Shown here in pieces: positions 1 to 5,044 of a DNA stretch of 5,044 bases (positions are counted from its first letter, which is position 1; every line of letters starts with the position of its first letter). Origin of the DNA: Planctomycetota bacterium. GTDB lineage: Bacteria; Planctomycetota; UBA8742; SKZP01. Position numbers and translations under genes: made by a program. The stretch spans positions 1-5,044 of the forward strand of contig SKZP01000684.1 in assembly GCA_007127275.1 (NCBI GenBank). Direction: 5' to 3'. Below the pieces are notes generated by a model. The model was not told where the DNA came from. It saw only the letters and a list, made by a program, of their open reading frames with translations, and did not search any database.

Positions 1-1263
1 ACGCCGTCGGTGCTGCGCAAGGCGGGGATCGAGCATGCCGACATGGTCATCGCGGTGACCAGCGAGGACGCGACCAACATCATCGTATGCGTGCTCGCCG
101 AGCGCTACGGCGTCACGCACAAGATTGCCCGCGTGCGCAATCCGGAGTATGCCGACGACGGGGAGATCTCGGCGCTGAAGCTGCCGGAGACACGCGAGGA
201 TTCGGAGACCAAGGCATTGTTGCGCCAGCGCTCGGCGCTGACCGGCCTGGTCGACGCAATCATCAATCCCGACGAAATCATCGTCAATGCGCTGCAACAG
301 TTCGTCAATTCCCCCGGGGCGACCGAGGTGGCCGACTTTGCCGAGGGGCGCGTACAGATGCGCAAGTTCGTCGTCCGCGAAGGGACCGCCCTCTCAGGCC
401 TTCAGATGATGGACCTCGCCACTTACACCCAGGCCGAGCCCTTCCTCGTTGTCGCTATCGACCGCGGCGACGAAACGATCGTGCCGACAGGGACCGACCG
501 CATCCTGCCCGGCGACGAGGTGACGATCGTGATGCCCGAGGGGGTGCTGCCGTTCGTGCTCGGTCTGATCGGGCACACGATCGACGAGGTGAACAAGGTG
601 GTGATCACCGGCGCGGGGCCGAACGCGATTTCGCTTGCCAATATGCTCGAGCCGAGTGTGGAACAGGTAATCCTGATCGAGGAGACCGAGGAGGCCTCCG
701 ACGAGGCGCACGAGCGCACCGGCTCGAGCATTGTCATTTTCGGCAACAGCACCGACGAGGATATTCAGCAAGAGATCGGCATGGAAACGGCCGATTATTT
801 TATCGCCCTGACCGACAACGACGAGCACAACCTGCTCAGTTGCCTGCTCGCGAAAAAGAACGGCGCGAAGCGCGTCGCGATGCTCGTGCAGGAGGTGCAG
901 TACATGCGCGTGCTCGGGCAAATCGGCATCGACATCGCGGTGAACTCGCGCCTGCTGACGATGGGGGCGATCCTGCGCTACGTGCGGCGGGGCCGAATCC
1001 TTGCGGTGGCGAAGTTCCACGGCGAGCGTGCCGAGGCAATCGAGATGATCGCCGAGCCCAAGGCCCGCATCGTTGGAAAGCCGCTCAAAGACATCACCAT
1101 GCCACGCGGCGCAATCATCGGCGCGGTACAACGCGGCGACGTGGTCAACCTGCCGACGGGCAACTACGTCATCGAGCCGGGGGACCGTGTCATCGTCTTC
1201 ACGCTAAACAAAGCGATCCACGAGGTGGAGCATCTCTTCGCCAAGCGCGGCCTCTTCGGTTGA
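1..1263 (+). CDS. trkA: TrkA, Trk potassium uptake regulatory subunit (5' end outside the window)
   Basis: TrkA is the cytosolic, NAD(H)-binding regulator that sits on the TrkH/TrkG potassium channel and gates K+ uptake. The frame is open from base 1 (T-P-S-V-L-R-K-A-G), which matches the middle of the first RCK_N domain of E. coli TrkA, so I infer about 60 residues, including the first GxGxxG, are missing upstream; the GTG at base 10 is an internal Val. Residue numbers count from base 1. Visible features are ADMVIAVTSEDATN and KIARVRNPEY of RCK_N1, a first RCK_C domain (about 112-180), a second Rossmann start KVVITGAGPNA (199-209), FIALTDNDEHNLLS in RCK_N2, and a closing RCK_C with GAIIGAVQRGD and IEPGDRVIVF. 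Compared with remembered E. coli TrkA there is a charged insertion of roughly 20 residues after NPEY, and the third glycine of the second nucleotide motif is Ala. No trkH is visible. The identification is very firm because both halves of the tandem RCK layout are present. Confidence 0.95.
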   Translation, partial: TPSVLRKAGIEHADMVIAVTSEDATNIIVCVLAERYGVTHKIARVRNPEYADDGEISALKLPETREDSETKALLRQRSALTGLVDAIINPDEIIVNALQQFVNSPGATEVADFAEGRVQMRKFVVREGTALSGLQMMDLATYTQAEPFLVVAIDRGDETIVPTGTDRILPGDEVTIVMPEGVLPFVLGLIGHTIDEVNKVVITGAGPNAISLANMLEPSVEQVILIEETEEASDEAHERTGSSIVIFGNSTDEDIQQEIGMETADYFIALTDNDEHNLLSCLLAKKNGAKRVAMLVQEVQYMRVLGQIGIDIAVNSRLLTMGAILRYVRRGRILAVAKFHGERAEAIEMIAEPKARIVGKPLKDITMPRGAIIGAVQRGDVVNLPTGNYVIEPGDRVIVFTLNKAIHEVEHLFAKRGLFG

Positions 1264-1281
1264 GACGCATGCGCGCTCCCG

Positions 1282-1300
1282 TTCGTCCGCGAGGGACGAA
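1282..1300 (+). terminator. Possible hairpin terminator of trkA
   Basis: TTCGTCC (1282-1288) pairs perfectly with GGACGAA (1294-1300) around a 5-base loop, starting 18 bases after the trkA stop codon. The position suits a transcript end. There is no U tract after it, so it is not a classical intrinsic terminator. It could instead be a 3' stabilising stem, or chance. Confidence 0.35.
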
Positions 1301-1333
1301 GCAACGAATCCGCTCGCCATTTGGAATGCGGCA

Positions 1334-1361
1334 CAAGCCCACGGGCTGCGGCCCGTGGGTC
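1334..1361 (+). repeat. Isolated copy of the AAGCCCACGGGC palindrome
   Basis: CCCACGGGC (1338-1346) pairs with GCCCGTGGG (1351-1359) around TGCG. In plus-strand RNA this is a C-G closed UGCG loop, which fits the stable UNCG tetraloop class. The flank AAG on the left and TC on the right match the units of the 1473-1604 array only when those are read on the minus strand, so this copy is inverted relative to the array. It shares AATGCGG and CAAGCCCACGGGCT with the copy at the window end. Its role is unknown; a bidirectional transcript-end structure is plausible. Confidence 0.8.
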
Positions 1362-1394
1362 GTATCAATGGCGACATATTTGTGAACACTTCAC

Positions 1395-1433
1395 GGGCTG
1401 CGGCCGAACACCGTTATGTTTTGACGAAACAAG
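1395..1433 (+). repeat. Dispersed ~40-bp block, copy A
   Basis: This stretch aligns with 4850-4892 in the same orientation. The shared parts are GGGCTGC, GCC, GAA, CCGTTATGT, TTTG, ACGAA and CAAG, broken by a few substitutions and 1-3 base gaps. Its left edge, CACGGGCTGCGGCC (1392-1405), is also identical to 14 bases of the palindrome at 1338-1359, so it contains a truncated palindrome fused to a different tail. It carries no gene. The alignment was made by eye. Confidence 0.6.
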
Positions 1434-1472
1434 GCGAGCGCAGGGCGCCAGCCCAGCGAGGTGACCTGCCGG

Positions 1473-1604
1473 CATTCAGGCCGCAGCCTGCGGGCTTGAC
1501 GCGGGCGCACGGGTTGCGGCCCGTGGGCTTGACGCGGACCCACGGGCCGCGGCCCGTGGGCTTAACGCGGGCCCACGGGTTGCAGCCCGTGGGCTTATGG
1601 GCGT
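1473..1604 (+). repeat. Four tandem 33-bp units, each with a palindrome
   Basis: Units lie at 1473-1505, 1506-1538, 1539-1571 and 1572-1604. Units 2 and 3 agree at 28 of 33 positions; unit 4 follows for about 26 bases and then diverges; unit 1 is the most degenerate. Each unit is a 22-bp palindromic core followed by GGGCTT(G/A)ACGCGG-like sequence. The core of unit 3 (1539-1560) is a perfect 22-bp palindrome, CCCACGGG to CCCGTGGG about a CCGCGG centre. Units are abutting with no unique spacers, so this is not CRISPR. It ends 21 bp beyond the stop of the minus-strand gene, whose transcript would meet the hairpins first. Confidence 0.9.
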
Positions 1605-1625
1605 GCGTTGCCCTTGGCGGGTTGG

Positions 1626-4226
1626 TTAGCGGCCGAGGGGTGCGGGCAAGGACAGGCGCGATCGATCGTGGCGGCGCGGCTTCTCGAACTCCGGGAGGCG
1701 GGGCTCATCGGCTTCCTCCGGCAACGGCAAGCGCAGGCGGCGTTGCTCGAGTTCGTCCATGGCGCCATCACCGTGGGTCTCATCCGCTTGAATCCCGCGA
1801 TCGAGGCGACGCGCCAGGAAGTCGACGAATTTCTCGTTGATCTCGATGATGCGCGGATTCTGCTTGAGCCACGAAATTCGATCCCAGAAGCGGTCGAAAA
1901 GCATGCGACGCCGCTCCCTGTCGTTCCAGGCGTTCGCAAAGCCACCGCGAACCAAGCTTCCGATGTCGAGGAATTCGCGGCTGTCGTAGGGAATGTCGAA
2001 TGCGTCGAGGAACGCCTCGGCATCGGCTTTGCCTTCGTTCATCATCCCGTGCATGTAGCGTTCCCATTCGTCGGGGTAGTACTCATTGAGAAAGTAGACC
2101 CACGCCCAGGCATACGCATACATCAATCCGTACGCGGCTCGGTGGGTTCCCGCGACCCTTCTCATGTTTTGCGAATAGGTACCGCTTGTTCTTAAGTCCT
2201 CGAAGATGACGTTCGGGGCGTAGTGTCGCGCCAATCCCTGCGAGAGGGAGATGAGCGCCGGCACCTGGTAGAGCACCCAGTCGTCATCGGTGATGTTCCA
2301 TCGCAAGACACCTTCGTTGGCGCCATACCACTCGCGCATCAGTTCCATCTCGCTGGCGCGCCCCTCGAGGGTCCAGCGCTTGAAGCGAACGCTACCATCG
2401 CGGCCGCCGCGGTCCCAGCCGGAGTAGTATTCGGCGGTTCCTTCCACGAAGGCGGCGTTGCGGTAGCCAAACAGGCTCTCGTGGCCGGTGGTATAGCGCT
2501 CCATGATTTGGTGCAGCGCCTCGTGCAGCACCGTCTGCACTTCCAGGTCGCCGTCCCCTTCCCAGAAGTAGACAAGTTCGTTGCTCGAGCGGTAGAAGGC
2601 GCGCACGCTCGGGGGAAGATTGTCATCGCCCGTTTCGGCGAGGTATTCCATGAATCCATCTTGCGTCGCCATGCTCAGGTAGGCGAACGGTTGCGGATTG
2701 TCGAGCGTGCAATCCCGCTTGTTCGATTCGAGTCCGAACTCGCGGCAGAGGTTCGACCACATTTCCCAGAAGGGGACCAACACTTCTTTGAACTCTTGGT
2801 AGCGCTCTTCGATCTGCGTGTCGCCGACCGCTCCTTCCGTCCCGAAAATGATTACGAAGGGACGGATCACCCGCAGTTCGAACCGATCGCTGTACTCCCG
2901 CAGGATGCGGTCGTTGAGGATCATGCTCTTCATCTGCAGGGCGCGCCCGTGGAACGGATCGTCGTCCACTTTTCGGAAGAACTCGCGGGCCTCGTCGAGG
3001 GCCTCTTCGAAGCGTGCCTGGACCCGTTCCCACCGTGATTCGCGCAGCCAGTCGCCGTCGTAGTCGAAGAACTCATCCAGCCAGTCGCCCAAGTGTGAGC
3101 CCCTTGCCCGCTCGACGAGTTCCGTGTCCGGAAACTCCCAGCGCTTGTACCCGAGCAGTTCGTTCGCCCGGACGTGATCGGGGCGCAGATCCTGCACCCG
3201 CTCGGCGAAGCTTTTGGCGACTTCCTCCTTGTCGAGTTCCAACGCCCACTCGACGCCCTTCATCAATAGCTGGACACGCTCCGACGTCGAGCCTTCCTCG
3301 GATTCGGAAAGGATTTGACCCTGCACCTGCGGGAAGCGGCGCTGCCATGCCGACTCCAACTCGGCGTCGTCTTCCCGTTGCTCCGCGTAATGGAGGAGTA
3401 CGGACTGGCGCTGCGCCAGGTCTTGAGTGGCACGCCAGGCCTCTTCGAAGCGCTCGTGGAGTGGGACCGTCTCTTCGGTTTCGTTGCCGCCGTTTTCGGC
3501 CTGTGTCTCCGGCTCCGGATCCCCCGCCATGAGCAGCACGGCCAGCACGACGAGCAGCGACACCGCTCCCCCGCTGATGCCAATGATCATGGGCATGTTC
3601 GACTGGCTGCCGCCGCTTGCCCGCGCGGCTCCGCTTGCACGCGCGGCGCCGGTGGAACGCCGCGGGGTGCCACCGGCTGCGCCTCGGCCGCCGGCATTAC
3701 GCCGGTTCGTGCCCCCCTCGCCTTGGCCGACACTCCGTCGCGTGCGCTCCGTTGCGGCATTCCTGCCACGAGCCGGAGCCGGCGGCGGAGAGCCCACCTC
3801 GGGCGCTTGATGAAAACCGGTCACGGTGTCGCGGGCAAACGGATCGTCGTCCGCCGTGGTCGGGGCGCGATTCATCATGCGGCGCTCCCCGTCCGCCGCG
3901 GCGGCTGCGCCAGCACCACCAGCGCCCCCCGGGCCGACGCGGCGTGTCTCGCTGCGAGCGGGCCTTCCCCCGGCGGGGGCGGCCCTTTGCGGTTTCGCAG
4001 TCGCGGAGGCGGCCCCGCCTCGTTGAGCCTCCACGGCCTTTTTCGTGGGCGCTTGCTTGCTCTTCGGCCGCGCCGGGGCCGGTGCGGTCTCGGCCGCAGG
4101 CACGGCCACAGCCCCCTGGCACTTCGGGCACTTGATCTTCTTCCCCGCGTACTTCACGTCGAGGCGCAATTGCGCACCGCATTCGGGGCACCCGACGACA
4201 ACTTTTTCCGGTGTTTCGCTCGACAT
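1626..4226 (-). CDS. Membrane-anchored predicted zinc metalloprotease, zinc ribbon plus DUF1570-like domain
   Basis: The product has 866 residues. Residues 11-38 form a zinc ribbon, with C13-P-E-C16 and C33-P-K-C36. Residues 40-210 are low-complexity Ala/Gly/Arg/Pro linker, including a doubled GAARAS motif near 193-204. Residues 211-235 (MPMIIGISGG to VLLMAG) are one hydrophobic helix with Arg-rich sequence before it and acidic sequence after it, predicting N-terminus in and C-terminus out. Residues 255-450 look helical and are rich in Glu, Arg and Trp. The catalytic signature is H568-E-A-L-H572 followed by F-V-E595-G-T-A-E599; HExxH-x22-E fits gluzincin spacing, with E595 the likely third zinc ligand. 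This matches my memory of DUF1570, a family common in planctomycetes. Substrate is unknown. The ATG at 4224-4226 is favoured by a GAGGAG site and by the complete zinc ribbon. It converges on trkA, and no operon partner is seen. It could also be a non-peptidase binding protein, though the zinc site looks intact. Confidence 0.88.
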   Translation of the reverse strand: MSSETPEKVVVGCPECGAQLRLDVKYAGKKIKCPKCQGAVAVPAAETAPAPARPKSKQAPTKKAVEAQRGGAASATAKPQRAAPAGGRPARSETRRVGPGGAGGAGAAAAADGERRMMNRAPTTADDDPFARDTVTGFHQAPEVGSPPPAPARGRNAATERTRRSVGQGEGGTNRRNAGGRGAAGGTPRRSTGAARASGAARASGGSQSNMPMIIGISGGAVSLLVVLAVLLMAGDPEPETQAENGGNETEETVPLHERFEEAWRATQDLAQRQSVLLHYAEQREDDAELESAWQRRFPQVQGQILSESEEGSTSERVQLLMKGVEWALELDKEEVAKSFAERVQDLRPDHVRANELLGYKRWEFPDTELVERARGSHLGDWLDEFFDYDGDWLRESRWERVQARFEEALDEAREFFRKVDDDPFHGRALQMKSMILNDRILREYSDRFELRVIRPFVIIFGTEGAVGDTQIEERYQEFKEVLVPFWEMWSNLCREFGLESNKRDCTLDNPQPFAYLSMATQDGFMEYLAETGDDNLPPSVRAFYRSSNELVYFWEGDGDLEVQTVLHEALHQIMERYTTGHESLFGYRNAAFVEGTAEYYSGWDRGGRDGSVRFKRWTLEGRASEMELMREWYGANEGVLRWNITDDDWVLYQVPALISLSQGLARHYAPNVIFEDLRTSGTYSQNMRRVAGTHRAAYGLMYAYAWAWVYFLNEYYPDEWERYMHGMMNEGKADAEAFLDAFDIPYDSREFLDIGSLVRGGFANAWNDRERRRMLFDRFWDRISWLKQNPRIIEINEKFVDFLARRLDRGIQADETHGDGAMDELEQRRLRLPLPEEADEPRLPEFEKPRRHDRSRLSLPAPLGR

Positions 4227-4230
4227 CGAA

Positions 4231-4236
4231 CTCCTC
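4231..4236 (-). promoter_or_regulatory. Ribosome binding site of the metalloprotease gene
   Basis: On the minus strand GAGGAG lies four bases before the ATG at 4226 (GAGGAGTTCGATG). The spacing is slightly short but usable. It supports the chosen start, since no better site precedes another in-frame start. I found no convincing -35/-10 pair in the 250 bases upstream. Confidence 0.7.
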
Positions 4237-4289
4237 GATCACACTCTGGCGAGGCGTTGAGAAGTGGTTGAACCCATTCCTCGTTCGCC

Positions 4290-4299
4290 GTTGTACAAC
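4290..4299. promoter_or_regulatory. 10-bp palindrome, possible operator
   Basis: GTTGTACAAC is a perfect 10-bp palindrome 64 bp upstream of the metalloprotease start. The position would suit a dimeric regulator or the promoter zone. A 10-bp palindrome can occur by chance in a window this size, and no second site was seen. Confidence 0.2.
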
Positions 4300-4643
4300 T
4301 CCGACGCTTTGAGACCGCCACGCCGGTTGCTCGCCTCGGGTTTGACGCTGGACGTGTGGTGAAACGACCGAGTCGTTCCCTCGTCGACTCGCCGACATCC
4401 ACGTCGGTTCCGAACGGGGAGGCTACCGCCCGGTATGGAAAGTGTCGCACATTGCCTTGGCACTGTCCAATATTCCCCAGATGCGGGGCGCATCCGGGTG
4501 CTCGGCGCGAACCGATGATTCGCCGGGTGCAACTCCACGTCCACGCAAACCACTTCGGCCCGACAGTGACGCAAAGGCGAACGCGAGTGAAAGGTGGGCC
4601 TGCCGCGGGAAACATTTTGTAAGGCACGCAAGGGATTCGCGGC

Positions 4644-4665
4644 CGCCGCCGTTATATGGGCGGCG
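4644..4665. repeat. GC-rich hairpin with GTTATATG loop
   Basis: CGCCGCC (4644-4650) pairs perfectly with GGCGGCG (4659-4665) around an 8-base loop, GTTATATG. It lies in the gene-free region, about 420 bp before the metalloprotease start. It may end a transcript or be a degenerate member of the local repeat families, since it also contains CCGTTAT, seen at 1411 and 4867. No T run follows on either strand. Confidence 0.45.
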
Positions 4666-4849
4666 AGAGTCGCGCACGCCGGATGGTGGCGGTTCCCGCA
4701 CGGAAGGTAGCTTCGAAGGTGCGCCCAAGGGCAGTTCACGGCGGCAGCCGACAGCGCTGGGAATCGCGAGCCGGGCGCGCTACCCACACCACTCCTCTCG
4801 TTTGCCGAGGCGGGGGGCTTTGACTTGACTCGCGCACCGGAAAACCCCG

Positions 4850-4892
4850 GGGCTGCCGCCCGAATGCCGTTATGTGTTTGTGGACGAACAAG
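4850..4892 (+). repeat. Dispersed ~40-bp block, copy B
   Basis: This is the partner of 1395-1433, in the same orientation, on the far side of the metalloprotease gene. It shares GGGCTGC, GAA, CCGTTATGT, TTTG, ACGAA and CAAG in order, with an extra TGG and single-base gaps. It overlaps a CCCCGGGG palindrome (4845-4852) on its left. Its right half is the left arm of the inverted repeat at 4870-4996. Confidence 0.6.
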
Positions 4893-4996
4893 AACATTTT
4901 CGACCAAGCACGAATTCGTAGGGCGGACACGGAGGCCCGCTCTGCAAATACGTGCTTGGTGCTCATCTTCCGCGTTGTTCGTCCGCGGCCACTTAA
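4870..4996. repeat. 127-bp imperfect inverted repeat with two perfect 10-bp arm pairs
   Basis: GGACGAACAA (4882-4891) pairs with TTGTTCGTCC (4975-4984), and further in ACCAAGCACG (4903-4912) pairs with CGTGCTTGGT (4951-4960). Outward the arms continue imperfectly: 4870-4891 against the complement of 4975-4996 agrees at 17 of 22 positions. The spacers between the arm pairs are 11 and 14 bases, and the central segment (4913-4950) is 38 bases. It encodes nothing recognisable. It could be a small non-autonomous mobile element, a structured RNA or a large operator-like structure. Confidence 0.7.
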
Positions 4997-5021
4997 GCCT
5001 GCAATGCGGGACTTGTGCCCC

Positions 5022-5044
5022 CAAGCCCACGGGCTTCGCCCGTG
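5022..5044 (+). repeat. AAGCCCACGGGC palindrome, truncated by the window end
   Basis: CACGGGC (5028-5034) pairs with GCCCGTG (5038-5044) around TTC. The left side, CAAGCCCACGGGCT, is identical to the copy at 1334-1347, and both are preceded by AATGCGG (5003-5009 here, 1325-1331 there), with about 10 extra bases here. It is in the same orientation as the 1334 copy. The right end lies outside the window. Confidence 0.75.

Larger units (their letters stand above)
1264..1625. other. Convergent intergenic region rich in repeats
   Basis: This 362-bp gap separates the stops of trkA and the minus-strand metalloprotease gene. It holds a hairpin, one isolated palindrome, one dispersed ~40-bp block and a four-unit tandem palindromic array, each listed separately. 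The open frame spanning it on the plus strand encodes an 11-residue repeat (pattern GLTRAHGLRPV) that simply reads out the 33-bp DNA repeats, so I do not call a gene. Both transcripts must end here. The stable GC-rich stems are the best terminator candidates, although none is followed by a T run. Confidence 0.8.
4227..5044. other. Gene-free region upstream of the metalloprotease gene
   Basis: These 818 bases have long open frames only because the DNA is GC-rich. The translations (for example minus-strand 4239-5030) are Arg/Pro/Ser/Ala-heavy, show no recognisable domain and run straight through inverted repeats. The region must contain the promoter and leader of the minus-strand gene. It also carries small palindromes, including GTTGTACAAC (4290-4299) and AACGAC/GTCGTT (4363-4368 with 4372-4377), plus the repeats listed separately from 4644 on. 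No tRNA or known RNA was recognised. Confidence 0.65.

Noticed and set aside
87..1385. 432-codon plus-strand frame overlapping trkA
   Set aside because: It is an Arg-rich shadow in another frame of a certain trkA coding region.
1538..1593. Classical rho-independent terminators
   Set aside because: The stems are strong, but neither strand has a T run after them. I list them as repeats and only suggest a role at transcript ends.
1473..1604. CRISPR array
   Set aside because: The units abut each other with no unique spacers, and no cas genes are present.
1355..1840. 161-codon plus-strand frame with an 11-residue repeat
   Set aside because: The repeat is only the 33-bp palindromic array translated, and the frame runs antisense into the 3' end of the metalloprotease gene.
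2223..3038. 271-codon plus-strand frame antisense to the metalloprotease gene
   Set aside because: The opposite strand in this stretch encodes the HExxH domain. The antisense translation is a mirror effect of GC-rich codons and shows no domain.
1405..4880. Integron attC sites suggested by three CCGTTAT sequences (about 1411, 4649, 4867)
   Set aside because: No matching complementary core (a CATAAC-type partner) was found upstream at the right distance, there is no integrase, and the gene between them is not cassette-like.
4239..5030. 263-codon open frame on the minus strand upstream of the metalloprotease gene
   Set aside because: Its composition is Arg/Pro/Ser/Ala-heavy with no domain, and it runs through a 127-bp inverted repeat. 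Its end overlaps the ribosome-binding region of the next gene without a clear start signal. It looks like a GC-rich chance frame.

Overview
The window looks like chromosomal DNA of a GC-rich planctomycete, probably of the Pirellulales type. This is inferred from two things: a long protein joining an N-terminal CxxC/CxxC zinc ribbon, a Gly/Ala/Arg/Pro-rich linker, one membrane helix and a DUF1570-like HExxH domain, and the palindromic intergenic repeats built on AAGCCCACGGGC. No rRNA, tRNA, transposase or CRISPR array was recognised, and no database search was possible.

Layout: (1) bases 1-1263, plus strand, are the 3' part of trkA, the cytosolic NAD-binding regulatory subunit of a Trk potassium uptake system; the first codons lie outside the window. 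(2) Bases 1264-1625 are a convergent intergenic region filled with structure: a small hairpin just after trkA, one isolated palindrome, one copy of a dispersed ~40-bp block, and four tandem 33-bp units, each carrying a palindrome. (3) Bases 1626-4226, minus strand, encode an 866-residue membrane-anchored predicted metalloprotease with a good ribosome binding site. (4) Bases 4227-5044 contain no convincing gene. They hold short palindromes, a hairpin, the second copy of the ~40-bp block, a 127-bp imperfect inverted repeat overlapping it, and a further palindrome cut off by the window end.

The two genes converge and show no sign of working together: one serves potassium homeostasis, the other is a cell-envelope protein of unknown substrate. 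The most interesting material is the repeats. The tandem hairpins show paired substitutions that keep the stem, and every T/G wobble in them reads as G-U only on the plus strand. The ~40-bp block occurs in direct orientation on both sides of the metalloprotease gene. I found no clear evidence of a new defence or mobile system.
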